Below are positions 1 to 6,370 of a stretch of DNA of 6,371 bases, piece by piece. Source of the DNA: Rhodocyclaceae bacterium (GTDB lineage: Bacteria; Pseudomonadota; Gammaproteobacteria; Burkholderiales; Rhodocyclaceae); contig PNJM01000158.1 of NCBI GenBank assembly GCA_013821865.1, positions 1 to 6,371 on the forward strand, written 5' to 3'. The position numbers and the translations under genes were made by a program. The notes under the pieces were generated by a model. It saw nothing but the letters and a program-made list of their open reading frames with translations, was not told the DNA's origin and did not search any database. The stretch's first letter is position 1. Every line of letters begins with the position of its first letter.

Positions 1-576
1 TTCCAGTCGATCATCGGCGAGGAATGCCGTGTGCAGATGCCCGAGCTTGCCGGCCGCCAGCCCGATGCCGTGATCGCCTGCGTCGGCGGCGGCTCCAATG
101 CCATGGGCATCTTCTACGACTACATCGAGGACGAGGCCGTGAAGCTGATCGGCGTCGAGGCGGCGGGCTATGGCCTGGCCACCGGCCATCATTCCGCCTC
201 GCTGATCGCCGGCCGGCCCGGTGTGCTGCACGGCAACCGGACCTATCTGCTGCAGGACGAGAATGGGCAGATCATCGAGACGCACTCGATTTCGGCCGGC
301 CTCGACTACCCCGGCGTCGGGCCCGAGCACGCCTGGCTGAAGGACAGCCATCGCGCCGAGTATGTCGCGGTGACGGATGACGAGGCGCTGGCGGCGTTTC
401 ATGCCTTGTGCCGCTACGAAGGCATCATCCCGGCGCTGGAGTCCTCCCACGCGCTGGCCTATGCCGCCAAGCTGGCGCCGACGCTGCCCAGGGACAAGCT
501 GCTGCTGGTGAATCTCTCCGGCCGCGGCGACAAGGATATGCATACGGTGGCGGAGAAATCCGGCATCGAGTTCTGA
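1..576 (+). CDS. trpB: Tryptophan synthase beta subunit, 3' part (5' end outside window)
   Basis: The frame is open from base 1 and encodes the last 191 residues of the PLP-dependent beta chain, which condenses indole with L-serine to make tryptophan in the cytoplasmic alpha2-beta2 complex. Visible family motifs are the glycine-rich PLP-phosphate loop GGGSNAMG (about residues 29-36 of the fragment), [16 protein letters not shown] (about 96-111) and the C-terminal SGRGDKDM. The family is about 400 residues long, so roughly the first half, including the PLP-binding lysine, lies upstream. The internal ATG at base 43 and the GTG at base 31 are not real starts, because homologous sequence (FQSIIGEE...) precedes them in frame. 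The TGA stop is separated from the trpA ATG by one base, so translation of the two subunits is probably coupled. The motifs leave little doubt about identity. Confidence 0.97.
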   Translation, partial: FQSIIGEECRVQMPELAGRQPDAVIACVGGGSNAMGIFYDYIEDEAVKLIGVEAAGYGLATGHHSASLIAGRPGVLHGNRTYLLQDENGQIIETHSISAGLDYPGVGPEHAWLKDSHRAEYVAVTDDEALAAFHALCRYEGIIPALESSHALAYAAKLAPTLPRDKLLLVNLSGRGDKDMHTVAEKSGIEF

Positions 577-577
577 C

Positions 578-1402
578 ATGTCGAAAATTCGCACCACGTT
601 CGAGCAGCTTGCGTCGCAGGGCCGCAGGGCGCTGATCCCCTTTATCACCGCCGGCGACCCCGAGCCCGCGTTCACGCTGCCGCTGATGCGCGCCCTGGTC
701 GAGGGCGGGGCCGATATCATCGAGCTGGGCGTACCGTTCTCCGATCCGATGGCGGACGGCCCGACCATCCAGCGCGCTTCCGAGCGGGCGTTGAGGCACG
801 GCGTGTCGCTGCGCCGGGTGCTCGCCATGGTGCGCGAGTTCCGCGCCGCCGGCGCGAAGACCCCCGTCGTGCTCATGGGGTATGCCAATCCGATCGAGTC
901 CATGGGCGCCGAAGCATTTGCCGCGGCGGCGAAGGAGGCCGGCGTGGACGGCGTGCTGGTGGTTGATTATCCGCCTGAGGAATGCGTCGATTTCGCCGCC
1001 AAGATGCGCGCGGCCGGCATCGATCCGATCTTCCTGCTGGCACCGACATCGACTGAGGAACGCTTCGGCCAAGTGGCGCAGGTGGGCAGCGGCTACATCT
1101 ATTACGTCTCGCTGAAGGGCGTGACCGGTGCCGGCCATCTCGATCTGGATGAAGTGGCCCGGCGCATTCCGCACATCCGCAGCAAGGTGGGCATGCCGGT
1201 TGGCGTGGGCTTCGGCATCCGCGACGCGGAGAGCGCGCGGCGCATTGCAGCAGTGGCCGATGCCGTGGTGATCGGCAGCCGCATTATCGAGGAAATAGAG
1301 AAGAGCCCGCGCGATCTTGCCGCCGCGAATGTGAAAGCTTTCCTGAGCGGCATCCGCGCGGCGATGGACGGGCTGACAATACAGAAGGAGACAGCCAAAT
1401 GA
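578..1402 (+). CDS. trpA: Tryptophan synthase alpha subunit
   Basis: This complete 274-residue TIM-barrel protein cleaves indole-3-glycerol phosphate to indole and glyceraldehyde-3-phosphate, and channels indole to TrpB. The catalytic acids of the family are present at the canonical positions: Glu49 in [11 protein letters not shown] and Asp60 in MADGPTIQ. Other family motifs are [10 protein letters not shown] (21-30), LMGYANPI, the flexible loop region [12 protein letters not shown], and the phosphate-binding segments [10 protein letters not shown] and [10 protein letters not shown]. The ATG lies one base after the trpB stop and has no strong Shine-Dalgarno sequence (only GAG at 568-570), which fits translational coupling to trpB. 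The stop TGA overlaps the accD start as ATGA. Length and motifs are typical for the family and nothing is missing. Confidence 0.98.
   Translation: MSKIRTTFEQLASQGRRALIPFITAGDPEPAFTLPLMRALVEGGADIIELGVPFSDPMADGPTIQRASERALRHGVSLRRVLAMVREFRAAGAKTPVVLMGYANPIESMGAEAFAAAAKEAGVDGVLVVDYPPEECVDFAAKMRAAGIDPIFLLAPTSTEERFGQVAQVGSGYIYYVSLKGVTGAGHLDLDEVARRIPHIRSKVGMPVGVGFGIRDAESARRIAAVADAVVIGSRIIEEIEKSPRDLAAANVKAFLSGIRAAMDGLTIQKETAK
1385..1390 (+). promoter_or_regulatory. Ribosome binding site of accD
   Basis: AAGGAG sits 8 nt before the ATG at 1399, inside the last codons of trpA. It is the clearest Shine-Dalgarno sequence in the window and fixes the accD start. accD can thus recruit ribosomes independently although it overlaps trpA by 4 nt. 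Confidence 0.85.
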
Positions 1403-2262
1403 GCTGGTTGCAGAAGCTTCTCCCTCCCAAGATCAAGCGCGCCGAGGGCGCCAAGAAGTCCATTCCCGAGGGCCTGTGGTGCAAGTGCCCGAGCTGCGAG
1501 GCGACGCTCTATACTTCCGATCTCGAAAAAAATCTCAGCGTTTGCCCCAAGTGCGGCCATCATCACCGCCTGCGCGCCCGGGCCCGTCTCGACATGCTGC
1601 TCGATCCCGAGGGACGCTTCGAGATCGGCGCCGAGGTACTGCCGGTCGATCCGCTCAAGTTCAAGGACAGCAAGCGTTATGCCGAGCGGCTCAATGCCGC
1701 GGCGGAGGAAACCGACGAGAGCGACGCCCTTGTGGTGATGCAGGGCGCGGTGAAGACATTGCCCGTGGTTATTGCCGCGTTCGAGTTCGACTTCATGGGC
1801 GGCTCGATGGGCTCGGTGGTGGGCGAGCGCTTCGTGCGCGGCGTCCGTCTGGCGGTGGAGCAGCAGATGCCCTTCGTCTGCATCACCGCCACGGGCGGAG
1901 CGCGCATGCAGGAGGGCCTGTATTCGCTCATGCAGATGGCCAAGACCACGGCGGCCGTGACGCAGCTCTCGGCACACCGGCTGCCGTTCATTTCGGTGCT
2001 GGCCGATCCCACCATGGGCGGCGTTTCCGCCAGCTTCGCCTTCGTCGGCGACGTGGTCATCGCCGAGCCGGGCGCGCTGATCGGCTTCGCCGGGCCGCGC
2101 GTGATCGAACAGACCGTGCGCGAGAAACTGCCCGAAGGCTTCCAGCGCGCCGAGTTCCTGCTGGAGAAAGGCGCCCTCGACATGATCGTCGACCGGCGCG
2201 AGATGCGCGACAAGCTGGCCGCATTGCTGACGCTGCTGCAGAGAATTCCCGCCGTTCAATGA
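1399..2262 (+). CDS. accD: Acetyl-CoA carboxylase carboxyltransferase beta subunit
   Basis: This 287-residue AccD, together with AccA (not in the window), moves the carboxyl group from carboxybiotin on AccB to acetyl-CoA. The product is malonyl-CoA, the committed step of fatty acid synthesis. An N-terminal four-cysteine zinc ribbon is visible as Cys30-x2-Cys33-x15-Cys49-x2-Cys52, with one extra cysteine at position 28 (WCKCPSC). The crotonase-fold carboxyltransferase domain follows, with GGARMQEG at 166-173, [13 protein letters not shown] starting at about 203, and [12 protein letters not shown] at about 228-239. The start [14 protein letters not shown] is typical of betaproteobacterial AccD. 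The gene overlaps trpA by 4 nt and is the last gene before the only long gap of the cluster. The trpA-accD-folC order is common in proteobacteria. Identity is secure. Confidence 0.98.
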   Translation: MSWLQKLLPPKIKRAEGAKKSIPEGLWCKCPSCEATLYTSDLEKNLSVCPKCGHHHRLRARARLDMLLDPEGRFEIGAEVLPVDPLKFKDSKRYAERLNAAAEETDESDALVVMQGAVKTLPVVIAAFEFDFMGGSMGSVVGERFVRGVRLAVEQQMPFVCITATGGARMQEGLYSLMQMAKTTAAVTQLSAHRLPFISVLADPTMGGVSASFAFVGDVVIAEPGALIGFAGPRVIEQTVREKLPEGFQRAEFLLEKGALDMIVDRREMRDKLAALLTLLQRIPAVQ

Positions 2263-2264
2263 AC

Positions 2265-2325
2265 CGCCAGGACGCCAGGGTCGCCAGGAGCGGCAGTCAA
2301 GCTTGGCGCTCCGGGCGTCTTGGCG
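2265..2325 (+). repeat. 61-nt imperfect inverted repeat of CGCCAGG/CTTGGCG units between accD and folC
   Basis: The left arm carries CGCCAGG three times (2265-2271, 2273-2279, 2282-2288). The right arm carries CTTGGCG at 2302-2308 and 2319-2325, with a diverged copy CCGGGCG at 2311-2317. Pairing 2265-2288 with 2302-2325 gives 22 pairs in 24 positions (three of them G·U), two mismatches (A2277/G2313 and U2281/C2309) and a 13-nt loop at 2289-2301. The hairpin fills most of the 73-nt accD-folC gap and is followed by CCTTGCTTTT directly before the folC ATG. It may be a dispersed intergenic palindrome, an mRNA-stability element or a weak attenuator. The sequence alone does not decide between these. 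Confidence 0.85.
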
Positions 2326-2335
2326 CCTTGCTTTT

Positions 2336-3637
2336 ATGCCTGAATCGCTTTCCGATTGGCTGACGCATATCGAGCGCCTGCACGCGCAGCCGATCGAGCT
2401 CGGCCTCGACCGCGTGCTGGATGTAAAGCGGGCGCTGGGCATCGAGCAGCGTGTGCCCGTCATCATCGTCGGCGGCACCAACGGCAAGGGCTCCACCTGC
2501 GCCATGCTGGAGCGCATTCTGCTCTGCGCCGGCTACCGCGTCGGCTTGTACACCTCGCCGCATCTGCTGCGCTACAACGAGCGCGTGCGTATCGACGGAA
2601 AACCCGTGGACGATGCGGTACTGTGCGCGGCATTCGTCCGGGTTGAACGGCTACGCGGAGGCATACCGCTCACCTATTTCGAGTTCGGCACCCTGGCGGC
2701 CTGGGAAGCCTTTGCCGCGGCAGGTATCGATGCCGTGATTCTCGAGGTGGGGTTGGGCGGGCGGCTTGATGCAGTGAATGCCTTCGACGCCGATTGCGCC
2801 GTCGTTGCCGCCATCGACATCGACCACACCGAATACCTGGGCGATACGCGGGAGGCAATCGGCCACGAGAAGGCCGGCATTTTCCGCGCCGGCAAGCCGG
2901 CCATCGTGGGCGATGCGCAGCCGCCGGCCAGCGTGATCGAGCATGCGCGCAGGATCGCTGCCGACTTGCGGGTGCTCGGGCGCGATTTCGGCTGGACCGC
3001 CGAGCCGGGCCAATGGACTTGGTGGGGCCGCAGCGGCGATGTTGTAACCCGCAGGGGCGGGTTGGCCCATCCCGCCCTGCGGGGTGCGATCCAGTTGGCC
3101 AACGCCAGTACCGTCATGGCGGCGCTCGATGCGCTGGGCGATGTGCTGCCGGTCTCCATGCAGGATATTCGGCGCGGCCTCGCCGAAGTCGAGTTGCCCG
3201 GTCGGTTCCAGGTGCTGCCGGGCCGGCCCACGGTGGTGCTGGACGTCGGCCACAATCCGCAGGCGGCGGGCGTGCTGGCCGACAACCTCGGCGCTTATTT
3301 GGCAAATGAGGCCTTCCATCCGCAGACCTGGGCGGTGTTTGGCATGCTCCGCGACAAGGACATCGCCGGGGTAGTCAAGCGGCTCAAGGGGCGCATCGAC
3401 CGCTGGCTGGTGGCGACCCTGGACGGCCCCCGCGGCGCCTCCGCGGAGGATCTGGCCGGCATCCTGGCGCAGCAGGGGGTTGTCCCGACGGGAAGCTTTG
3501 CGTCGCCTGCACAAGCATGGCGGGCAGCGCGGGAGCGGGCGGGGGAAAATGATAGAATTGTCGTTTTTGGCTCCTTCCTTACAGTAGCCGATGTGCTGCG
3601 CGCGATAGACGATGAGCGAAAACGACTCGCAACTTGA
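2336..3637 (+). CDS. folC: Bifunctional dihydrofolate synthase / folylpolyglutamate synthase
   Basis: This 433-residue Mur-ligase-family enzyme (E. coli FolC is about 420) adds glutamate to dihydropteroate and then extends the polyglutamate tail of folates, using ATP. The P-loop GTNGKGS is at residues 47-53, SPHLLRYNERVRIDG follows, and EVGLGGRLDAVN is at about 137-148. The central-domain signature IDIDHTEYLG (160-169) leads into HEKAGIFR (177-184), whose Lys179 is the likely carbamoylated lysine. The C-terminal domain carries LDVGHNPQAA at about 302-311 and GMLRDKDI. The ATG at 2336 was chosen because MPESLSDWLTHIERLHAQ is a typical FolC N-terminus. An in-frame TTG at 2303 would add 11 residues encoded by the inverted repeat and is unlikely. 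No Shine-Dalgarno sequence precedes 2336. The 3' end overlaps the next gene by 26 nt. Confidence 0.96.
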   Translation: MPESLSDWLTHIERLHAQPIELGLDRVLDVKRALGIEQRVPVIIVGGTNGKGSTCAMLERILLCAGYRVGLYTSPHLLRYNERVRIDGKPVDDAVLCAAFVRVERLRGGIPLTYFEFGTLAAWEAFAAAGIDAVILEVGLGGRLDAVNAFDADCAVVAAIDIDHTEYLGDTREAIGHEKAGIFRAGKPAIVGDAQPPASVIEHARRIAADLRVLGRDFGWTAEPGQWTWWGRSGDVVTRRGGLAHPALRGAIQLANASTVMAALDALGDVLPVSMQDIRRGLAEVELPGRFQVLPGRPTVVLDVGHNPQAAGVLADNLGAYLANEAFHPQTWAVFGMLRDKDIAGVVKRLKGRIDRWLVATLDGPRGASAEDLAGILAQQGVVPTGSFASPAQAWRAARERAGENDRIVVFGSFLTVADVLRAIDDERKRLAT

Positions 3638-4214
3638 GCTGAAAAAGCGCGCGCGACGGCGTCTTGTCGGCGCCATTGCGCTGGCGGTGCTGGCTGCGAT
3701 CATGCTGCCGATGGTCATGGACCAGGAGCCGAAGCCGGTGGCGCAGGACATCCAGATCCGCATTCCGAACCAGGACGCCGGTTCGTTCACCTCGCGCATC
3801 CTGCCGGTCAAGCCGGGTTCGACGCCGACGCCGCTGCCACCGGCAACCGTTCCCGAAGCCAGGCTCCAGTCGGCCGTCAAGCCGGATACCCCTGCTGCCA
3901 AGGCCGAGCCTTCCAAGAGCGAGCCGGCGAACCCGGAGCCGCCAAAGGCCGACCAGGCACGCGCCGAGGCCGCCCTGAACGGGGGGGAGCAATGGATCGT
4001 CCAGATCGGCGCCTATCGCGATCCGACCAATGTCCGCAATCTCCAGGCAAAGCTCAAGGAGCAGGGCTACAATTTCTATGTGGAGCCGCTGGTTTCCGAC
4101 GGCGTCAAGAAGACGCGCGTACGCGCCGGCCCCTTCCCGAGCAAGGAAGCGGCAGAGAGGGCGCGGGAGAGGCTGAAGCGCATTGGAGTGGATGGCGTCG
4201 TCGCGCAGAAATAG
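3612..4214 (+). CDS. SPOR-domain single-pass membrane protein (DedD-like)
   Basis: This 200-residue protein has a short basic cytoplasmic N-terminus (KKRARRR, 11-17) and one transmembrane helix at about 18-36. A long periplasmic linker rich in Pro, Ala, Lys and Glu follows (about 37-125), and then a C-terminal SPOR domain (about 126-199: EQWIVQIGAYRD ... VRAGPFPSKEAAERA). SPOR domains bind denuded septal peptidoglycan, and DedD/FtsN-like proteins of this layout localise to the division septum; the same role is inferred here. Its place between folC and cvpA matches dedD in gamma- and betaproteobacteria, although the sequence is too variable for firm orthology. It starts inside folC (26-nt overlap) without a clear Shine-Dalgarno sequence, so translation is probably coupled. 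A run of seven G (3981-3987) lies at the linker/SPOR boundary. Confidence 0.93.
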   Translation: MSENDSQLELKKRARRRLVGAIALAVLAAIMLPMVMDQEPKPVAQDIQIRIPNQDAGSFTSRILPVKPGSTPTPLPPATVPEARLQSAVKPDTPAAKAEPSKSEPANPEPPKADQARAEAALNGGEQWIVQIGAYRDPTNVRNLQAKLKEQGYNFYVEPLVSDGVKKTRVRAGPFPSKEAAERARERLKRIGVDGVVAQK

Positions 4215-4228
4215 CAGGCCTGCGCACG

Positions 4229-4720
4229 ATGACGGTTTTCGATTATGCGGTGCTGGCGGTGGTTGCCGCCTCGGTTTTGCTGGGCGCCTGGCGCGGCATC
4301 GTCAGCGAGGCCCTGGGGCTGGCCGCGTGGGTGGCCGCTTTCCTTTCCGGCCGCGCCCTGGCGCCGGACCTTGCACCGGTATTTTCCGGCTGGATCAAGG
4401 AGCCGGCACTACAGTACATCGCCGGATTTGCCGTAGTAGTCGTGGCCGTGCTGGTACTCGTTGCGCTGCTCCGCTTTGCGGTGTCCCGGCTGTTGCGTGC
4501 GATCGGCCTGGGGCCGCTGGACCGGCTGCTCGGTGCCGTGTTCGGCGTCGCACGCGGTGCCCTTGTAGTACTGGCGGCGGTGCTGATCGGCGGGCTGACG
4601 GCCTTGCCGCAGCAGGCGTGGTGGCGCGAGGCATGGCTTGCCCCGCCGCTGGAGACGGCGGTGCTGGCGATCAAGCCCTGGTTGCCGCCGGCGGTGGCGA
4701 AACGGATCAAGTACCGATAG
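4229..4720 (+). CDS. cvpA: CvpA family inner-membrane protein
   Basis: This 163-residue hydrophobic protein has four predicted membrane segments (about 6-20, 25-43, 62-81 and 100-121) and a short C-terminal tail. Family hallmarks are the GAWRGIVSEALGLAAW region (19-34) and the LGPLDRLLGAVFGVARG region (94-110). CvpA was named for its need in colicin V production in E. coli, and its biochemical role is still uncertain; links to envelope stress tolerance are reported. It sits 14 nt after the SPOR gene and 10 nt before purF, and the cvpA-purF pair is strongly conserved in proteobacteria. The ATG at 4229 gives the usual N-terminus MTVFDYAVL. The frame is open further upstream, but that part overlaps the SPOR gene and does not look like CvpA. 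Only a weak purine stretch (GCAGG, 4214-4218) serves as a possible ribosome site. Confidence 0.94.
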   Translation: MTVFDYAVLAVVAASVLLGAWRGIVSEALGLAAWVAAFLSGRALAPDLAPVFSGWIKEPALQYIAGFAVVVVAVLVLVALLRFAVSRLLRAIGLGPLDRLLGAVFGVARGALVVLAAVLIGGLTALPQQAWWREAWLAPPLETAVLAIKPWLPPAVAKRIKYR

Positions 4721-4730
4721 GTGGTGCGGG

Positions 4731-6251
4731 ATGTGCGGAATTCTGGGCGTCGTTGCGACGACGCCGGTCAATCAGCTTCTCTATGACGGCCTGCAGGTGC
4801 TGCAGCACCGCGGCCAGGACGCGGCCGGCATAGCCACGGCCGAGGCCGGCGTATTCCACATGCACAAGGGCCAGGGGCTGGTGCGCGACGTCTTCCGCAC
4901 GCGCAACATGCGCAGCCTGGAGGGCAACTGGGGCATTGCCCATTGCCGCTACCCGACGGCCGGCTCGGCCTACAACTCGGCCGAGGCGCAGCCCTTCTAC
5001 GTGAATTCCCCCTTCGGCCTGATGCTCGCGCACAACGGCAACCTGACCAATGCCGAGGAGCTCAAGCGCGAGATGTTCCTGCAGGACCTGCGACACATCA
5101 ACACCAACTCGGACTCCGAAGTGCTGCTCAACGTGCTGGCGCACGAGTTGCAGGCGGCCGCGACCGGCTACCAGCTGGATGCCGAGACCATCTTCAAGGC
5201 GGTGGCAGGCGTACACCGTCGCGTGCGCGGCGCCTACGCCGTGGTGGCCATGATTGCCGGCTATGGCCTGCTCGCCTTCCGCGATCCTTTCGGCATCCGG
5301 CCGCTCATCGTCGGCCGGAATGCGGCGCCGGAAGGCAATGAATATCTCGTCGCTTCCGAAAGCGTGGCGCTCGACACGCTGGGCTTCCAGATCATGCGCG
5401 ATGTGGCACCGGGCGAGGCGGTTCTGGTGGATATCCAGGGCAATTTCCACAGCAAGCAGTGCGCCGAGCGGACCATGCGTGCCCCGTGCATCTTCGAGTT
5501 CGTCTATCTGGCCCGTCCAGACTCGCTCATCGACGGCATTTCCGTCTATGAAACGCGCGTCAAGATGGGCGAGTACCTGGCGGACAAGATCAAGCATACG
5601 TTGCCGCACATCGAGATCGACGCGGTGATCCCGATCCCCGATTCCAGCCGTCCGTCGGCCATGGAACTGGCCACGTGTCTGAAGCTGCCGTACCGCGAGG
5701 GCTTCGTCAAGAACCGCTACATCGGTCGCACCTTCATCATGCCGGGCCAGGCGCAGCGCAGGAAGTCGGTGCGCCAGAAGCTCAACACCATCGCCCAGGA
5801 GTTCAAGGGCAAGAGCGTGCTGCTGGTGGACGATTCGATCGTGCGCGGTACGACCAGCAGGGAAATCGTGCAGATGGCGCGCGACGCCGGTGCGCGCAAG
5901 GTTTATTTCGCCTCGGCCGCGCCGCCGGTGCGTTTCGCCAACGTGTATGGCATCGACATGCCGACGCGCGGCGAGTTGATCGCCAGCGATCGCACCGACG
6001 AGGAGATCTGCCGCGAGATCGGCGCCGATGGACTGATCTACCAGGACCTCGACGCGCTCAAGGCCGCCGTCCATTCCATCAATCCGTCCATCACCTGCTT
6101 CGAGACCTCGTGCTTCGACGGCGTGTACGTTACCGGCGACGTTACCGCCGCATATCTGTCGAGCGTCGAGGACCAGCGCAATGGCGCCAAGAATCTGTCG
6201 GAAGACGGCGAGACGGCGCAACTCGATCTGAACCTGGTGGTGGCCGATTGA
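4731..6251 (+). CDS. purF: Amidophosphoribosyltransferase (glutamine PRPP amidotransferase)
   Basis: This 506-residue enzyme makes 5-phosphoribosylamine from PRPP and glutamine, the first committed step of purine synthesis. Cys2, directly after the initiator Met, is the expected glutaminase nucleophile (MCGILGVV), so there is no propeptide. The N-terminal Ntn glutaminase domain shows LQHRGQDAAGIAT (24-36), HCRYPTAGS (71-79), AHNGNLTN (100-107) and Asp128 in NSDSE. RDPFGIRPL follows. The phosphoribosyltransferase domain carries the PRPP loop VLLVDDSIVRGTTS at 363-376. Length and the C-terminal CFDGVYVTGDVT resemble the E. coli type rather than the iron-sulfur Bacillus type. The ATG at 4731 was chosen because it puts Cys at position 2; a longer in-frame reading from 4638 lies inside cvpA and is rejected. 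The purine-rich GGTGG just upstream may serve as the ribosome site. The TGA stop overlaps a -35-like box. Confidence 0.98.
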   Translation: MCGILGVVATTPVNQLLYDGLQVLQHRGQDAAGIATAEAGVFHMHKGQGLVRDVFRTRNMRSLEGNWGIAHCRYPTAGSAYNSAEAQPFYVNSPFGLMLAHNGNLTNAEELKREMFLQDLRHINTNSDSEVLLNVLAHELQAAATGYQLDAETIFKAVAGVHRRVRGAYAVVAMIAGYGLLAFRDPFGIRPLIVGRNAAPEGNEYLVASESVALDTLGFQIMRDVAPGEAVLVDIQGNFHSKQCAERTMRAPCIFEFVYLARPDSLIDGISVYETRVKMGEYLADKIKHTLPHIEIDAVIPIPDSSRPSAMELATCLKLPYREGFVKNRYIGRTFIMPGQAQRRKSVRQKLNTIAQEFKGKSVLLVDDSIVRGTTSREIVQMARDAGARKVYFASAAPPVRFANVYGIDMPTRGELIASDRTDEEICREIGADGLIYQDLDALKAAVHSINPSITCFETSCFDGVYVTGDVTAAYLSSVEDQRNGAKNLSEDGETAQLDLNLVVAD

Positions 6252-6276
6252 CAGGGGTCGGCTAGGAGTGTAGTTT
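6248..6276 (+). promoter_or_regulatory. Probable sigma-70 promoter for the gene downstream of purF
   Basis: TTGACA at 6248-6253 is a perfect -35 box and overlaps the purF stop codon (TGA, 6249-6251). After exactly 17 bp comes TAGTTT (6271-6276), a weak -10 that keeps the first T, the A and the last T, with TG immediately before it. The expected start point at about 6281-6284 coincides with the 5' side of the riboswitch P1 helix, so the transcript would begin with the aptamer. The weak -10 keeps confidence moderate. Confidence 0.6.
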
Positions 6277-6282
6277 TCCAAC

Positions 6283-6334
6283 TGCGCCGATTTGATATCA
6301 GCTTGCGGGCGCGTTAAAAATGCAGCTAAAGCGA
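6283..6334 (+). promoter_or_regulatory. SAM-II riboswitch aptamer
   Basis: The segment matches the compact SAM-II pseudoknot fold that senses S-adenosylmethionine. P1 pairs GCGCC (6284-6288) with GGCGC (6308-6312), plus a U6283·G6313 wobble. The P1 loop has GATTTG (6289-6294) and GCTTGC (6301-6306). After P1 come CGTTAAA (6312-6318) and GCTAAA (6325-6330), the conserved 3' blocks of the class. The pseudoknot can form between TGC (6304-6306) and GCA (6322-6324), continued by AGC (6300-6302) with GCT (6325-6327). SAM-II elements sit before methionine-synthesis genes (metA, metX, metZ) and lower expression when SAM is abundant. The next gene lies outside the window; metZ is expected from purF neighbourhoods in related bacteria. 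Identification rests on remembered consensus blocks and pairing, not on a covariance-model search. Confidence 0.87.
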
Positions 6335-6359
6335 GGGGAAACCCGGTCGCTTGGCTGCG
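6321..6359 (+). promoter_or_regulatory. Predicted antiterminator helix of the riboswitch expression platform
   Basis: GCAGC (6322-6326, extended by U6321·G6359) pairs with GCTGC (6354-6358), and AAGCGA (6329-6334) pairs with TCGCTT (6347-6352). An inner GGG/CCC hairpin (6336-6338 with 6342-6344) closes an AAA loop. The 5' strand is the aptamer's own pseudoknot strand, and the 3' strand is the inner left arm, loop and inner right arm of the terminator. The helix therefore excludes both the SAM-bound aptamer and the terminator. It was derived by eye, without energy calculation. Confidence 0.65.
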
Positions 6360-6370
6360 CCGGGTTTTTT
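6339..6370 (+). terminator. Intrinsic (Rho-independent) terminator
   Basis: AAACCCGG (6339-6346) pairs with CCGGGTTT (6360-6367). The stem continues, after a single bulged T6347, with CGC (6348-6350) against GCG (6357-6359), closing a 6-nt loop TTGGCT. The right arm runs into six T (6365-6370). It lies directly after the SAM-II aptamer and is most simply its expression platform. It would also stop read-through from the purF operon when SAM is high. Confidence 0.88.

Noticed and set aside
1102..2517. 471-codon open frame on the minus strand across trpA, accD and folC
   Set aside because: It spans three well-supported + strand genes and an intergenic hairpin, and shows no family motif. It is a GC-driven shadow frame.
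3553..3558. TAGAAT, a good -10-like hexamer upstream of the SPOR gene
   Set aside because: No -35-like sequence lies at the right distance (about 3530-3535 is GC-rich), and the bases encode conserved FolC residues (DRIVVFGSF).
2651..3916. 421-codon open frame on the minus strand across folC and the SPOR gene
   Set aside because: It is antisense to two motif-supported genes and has low-complexity composition with no recognisable domain.
4638..4730. Longer purF reading starting inside cvpA
   Set aside because: It would bury the nucleophilic Cys that must become the N-terminal residue after Met removal, and it overlaps the end of cvpA.
6264..6273. AGGAG followed by GTG after purF, resembling a ribosome site and start
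   Set aside because: The GTG at 6268-6270 overlaps the AGGAG itself and is followed at once by TAG, so no peptide is encoded. The stretch is better explained as promoter spacer and -10 region.
4707..6281. 524-codon open frame on the minus strand across purF
   Set aside because: It mirrors purF, whose + strand reading carries every catalytic motif. The antisense translation is rich in Arg, His, Ala and Gly without recognisable domains, as expected for a shadow in GC-rich DNA.
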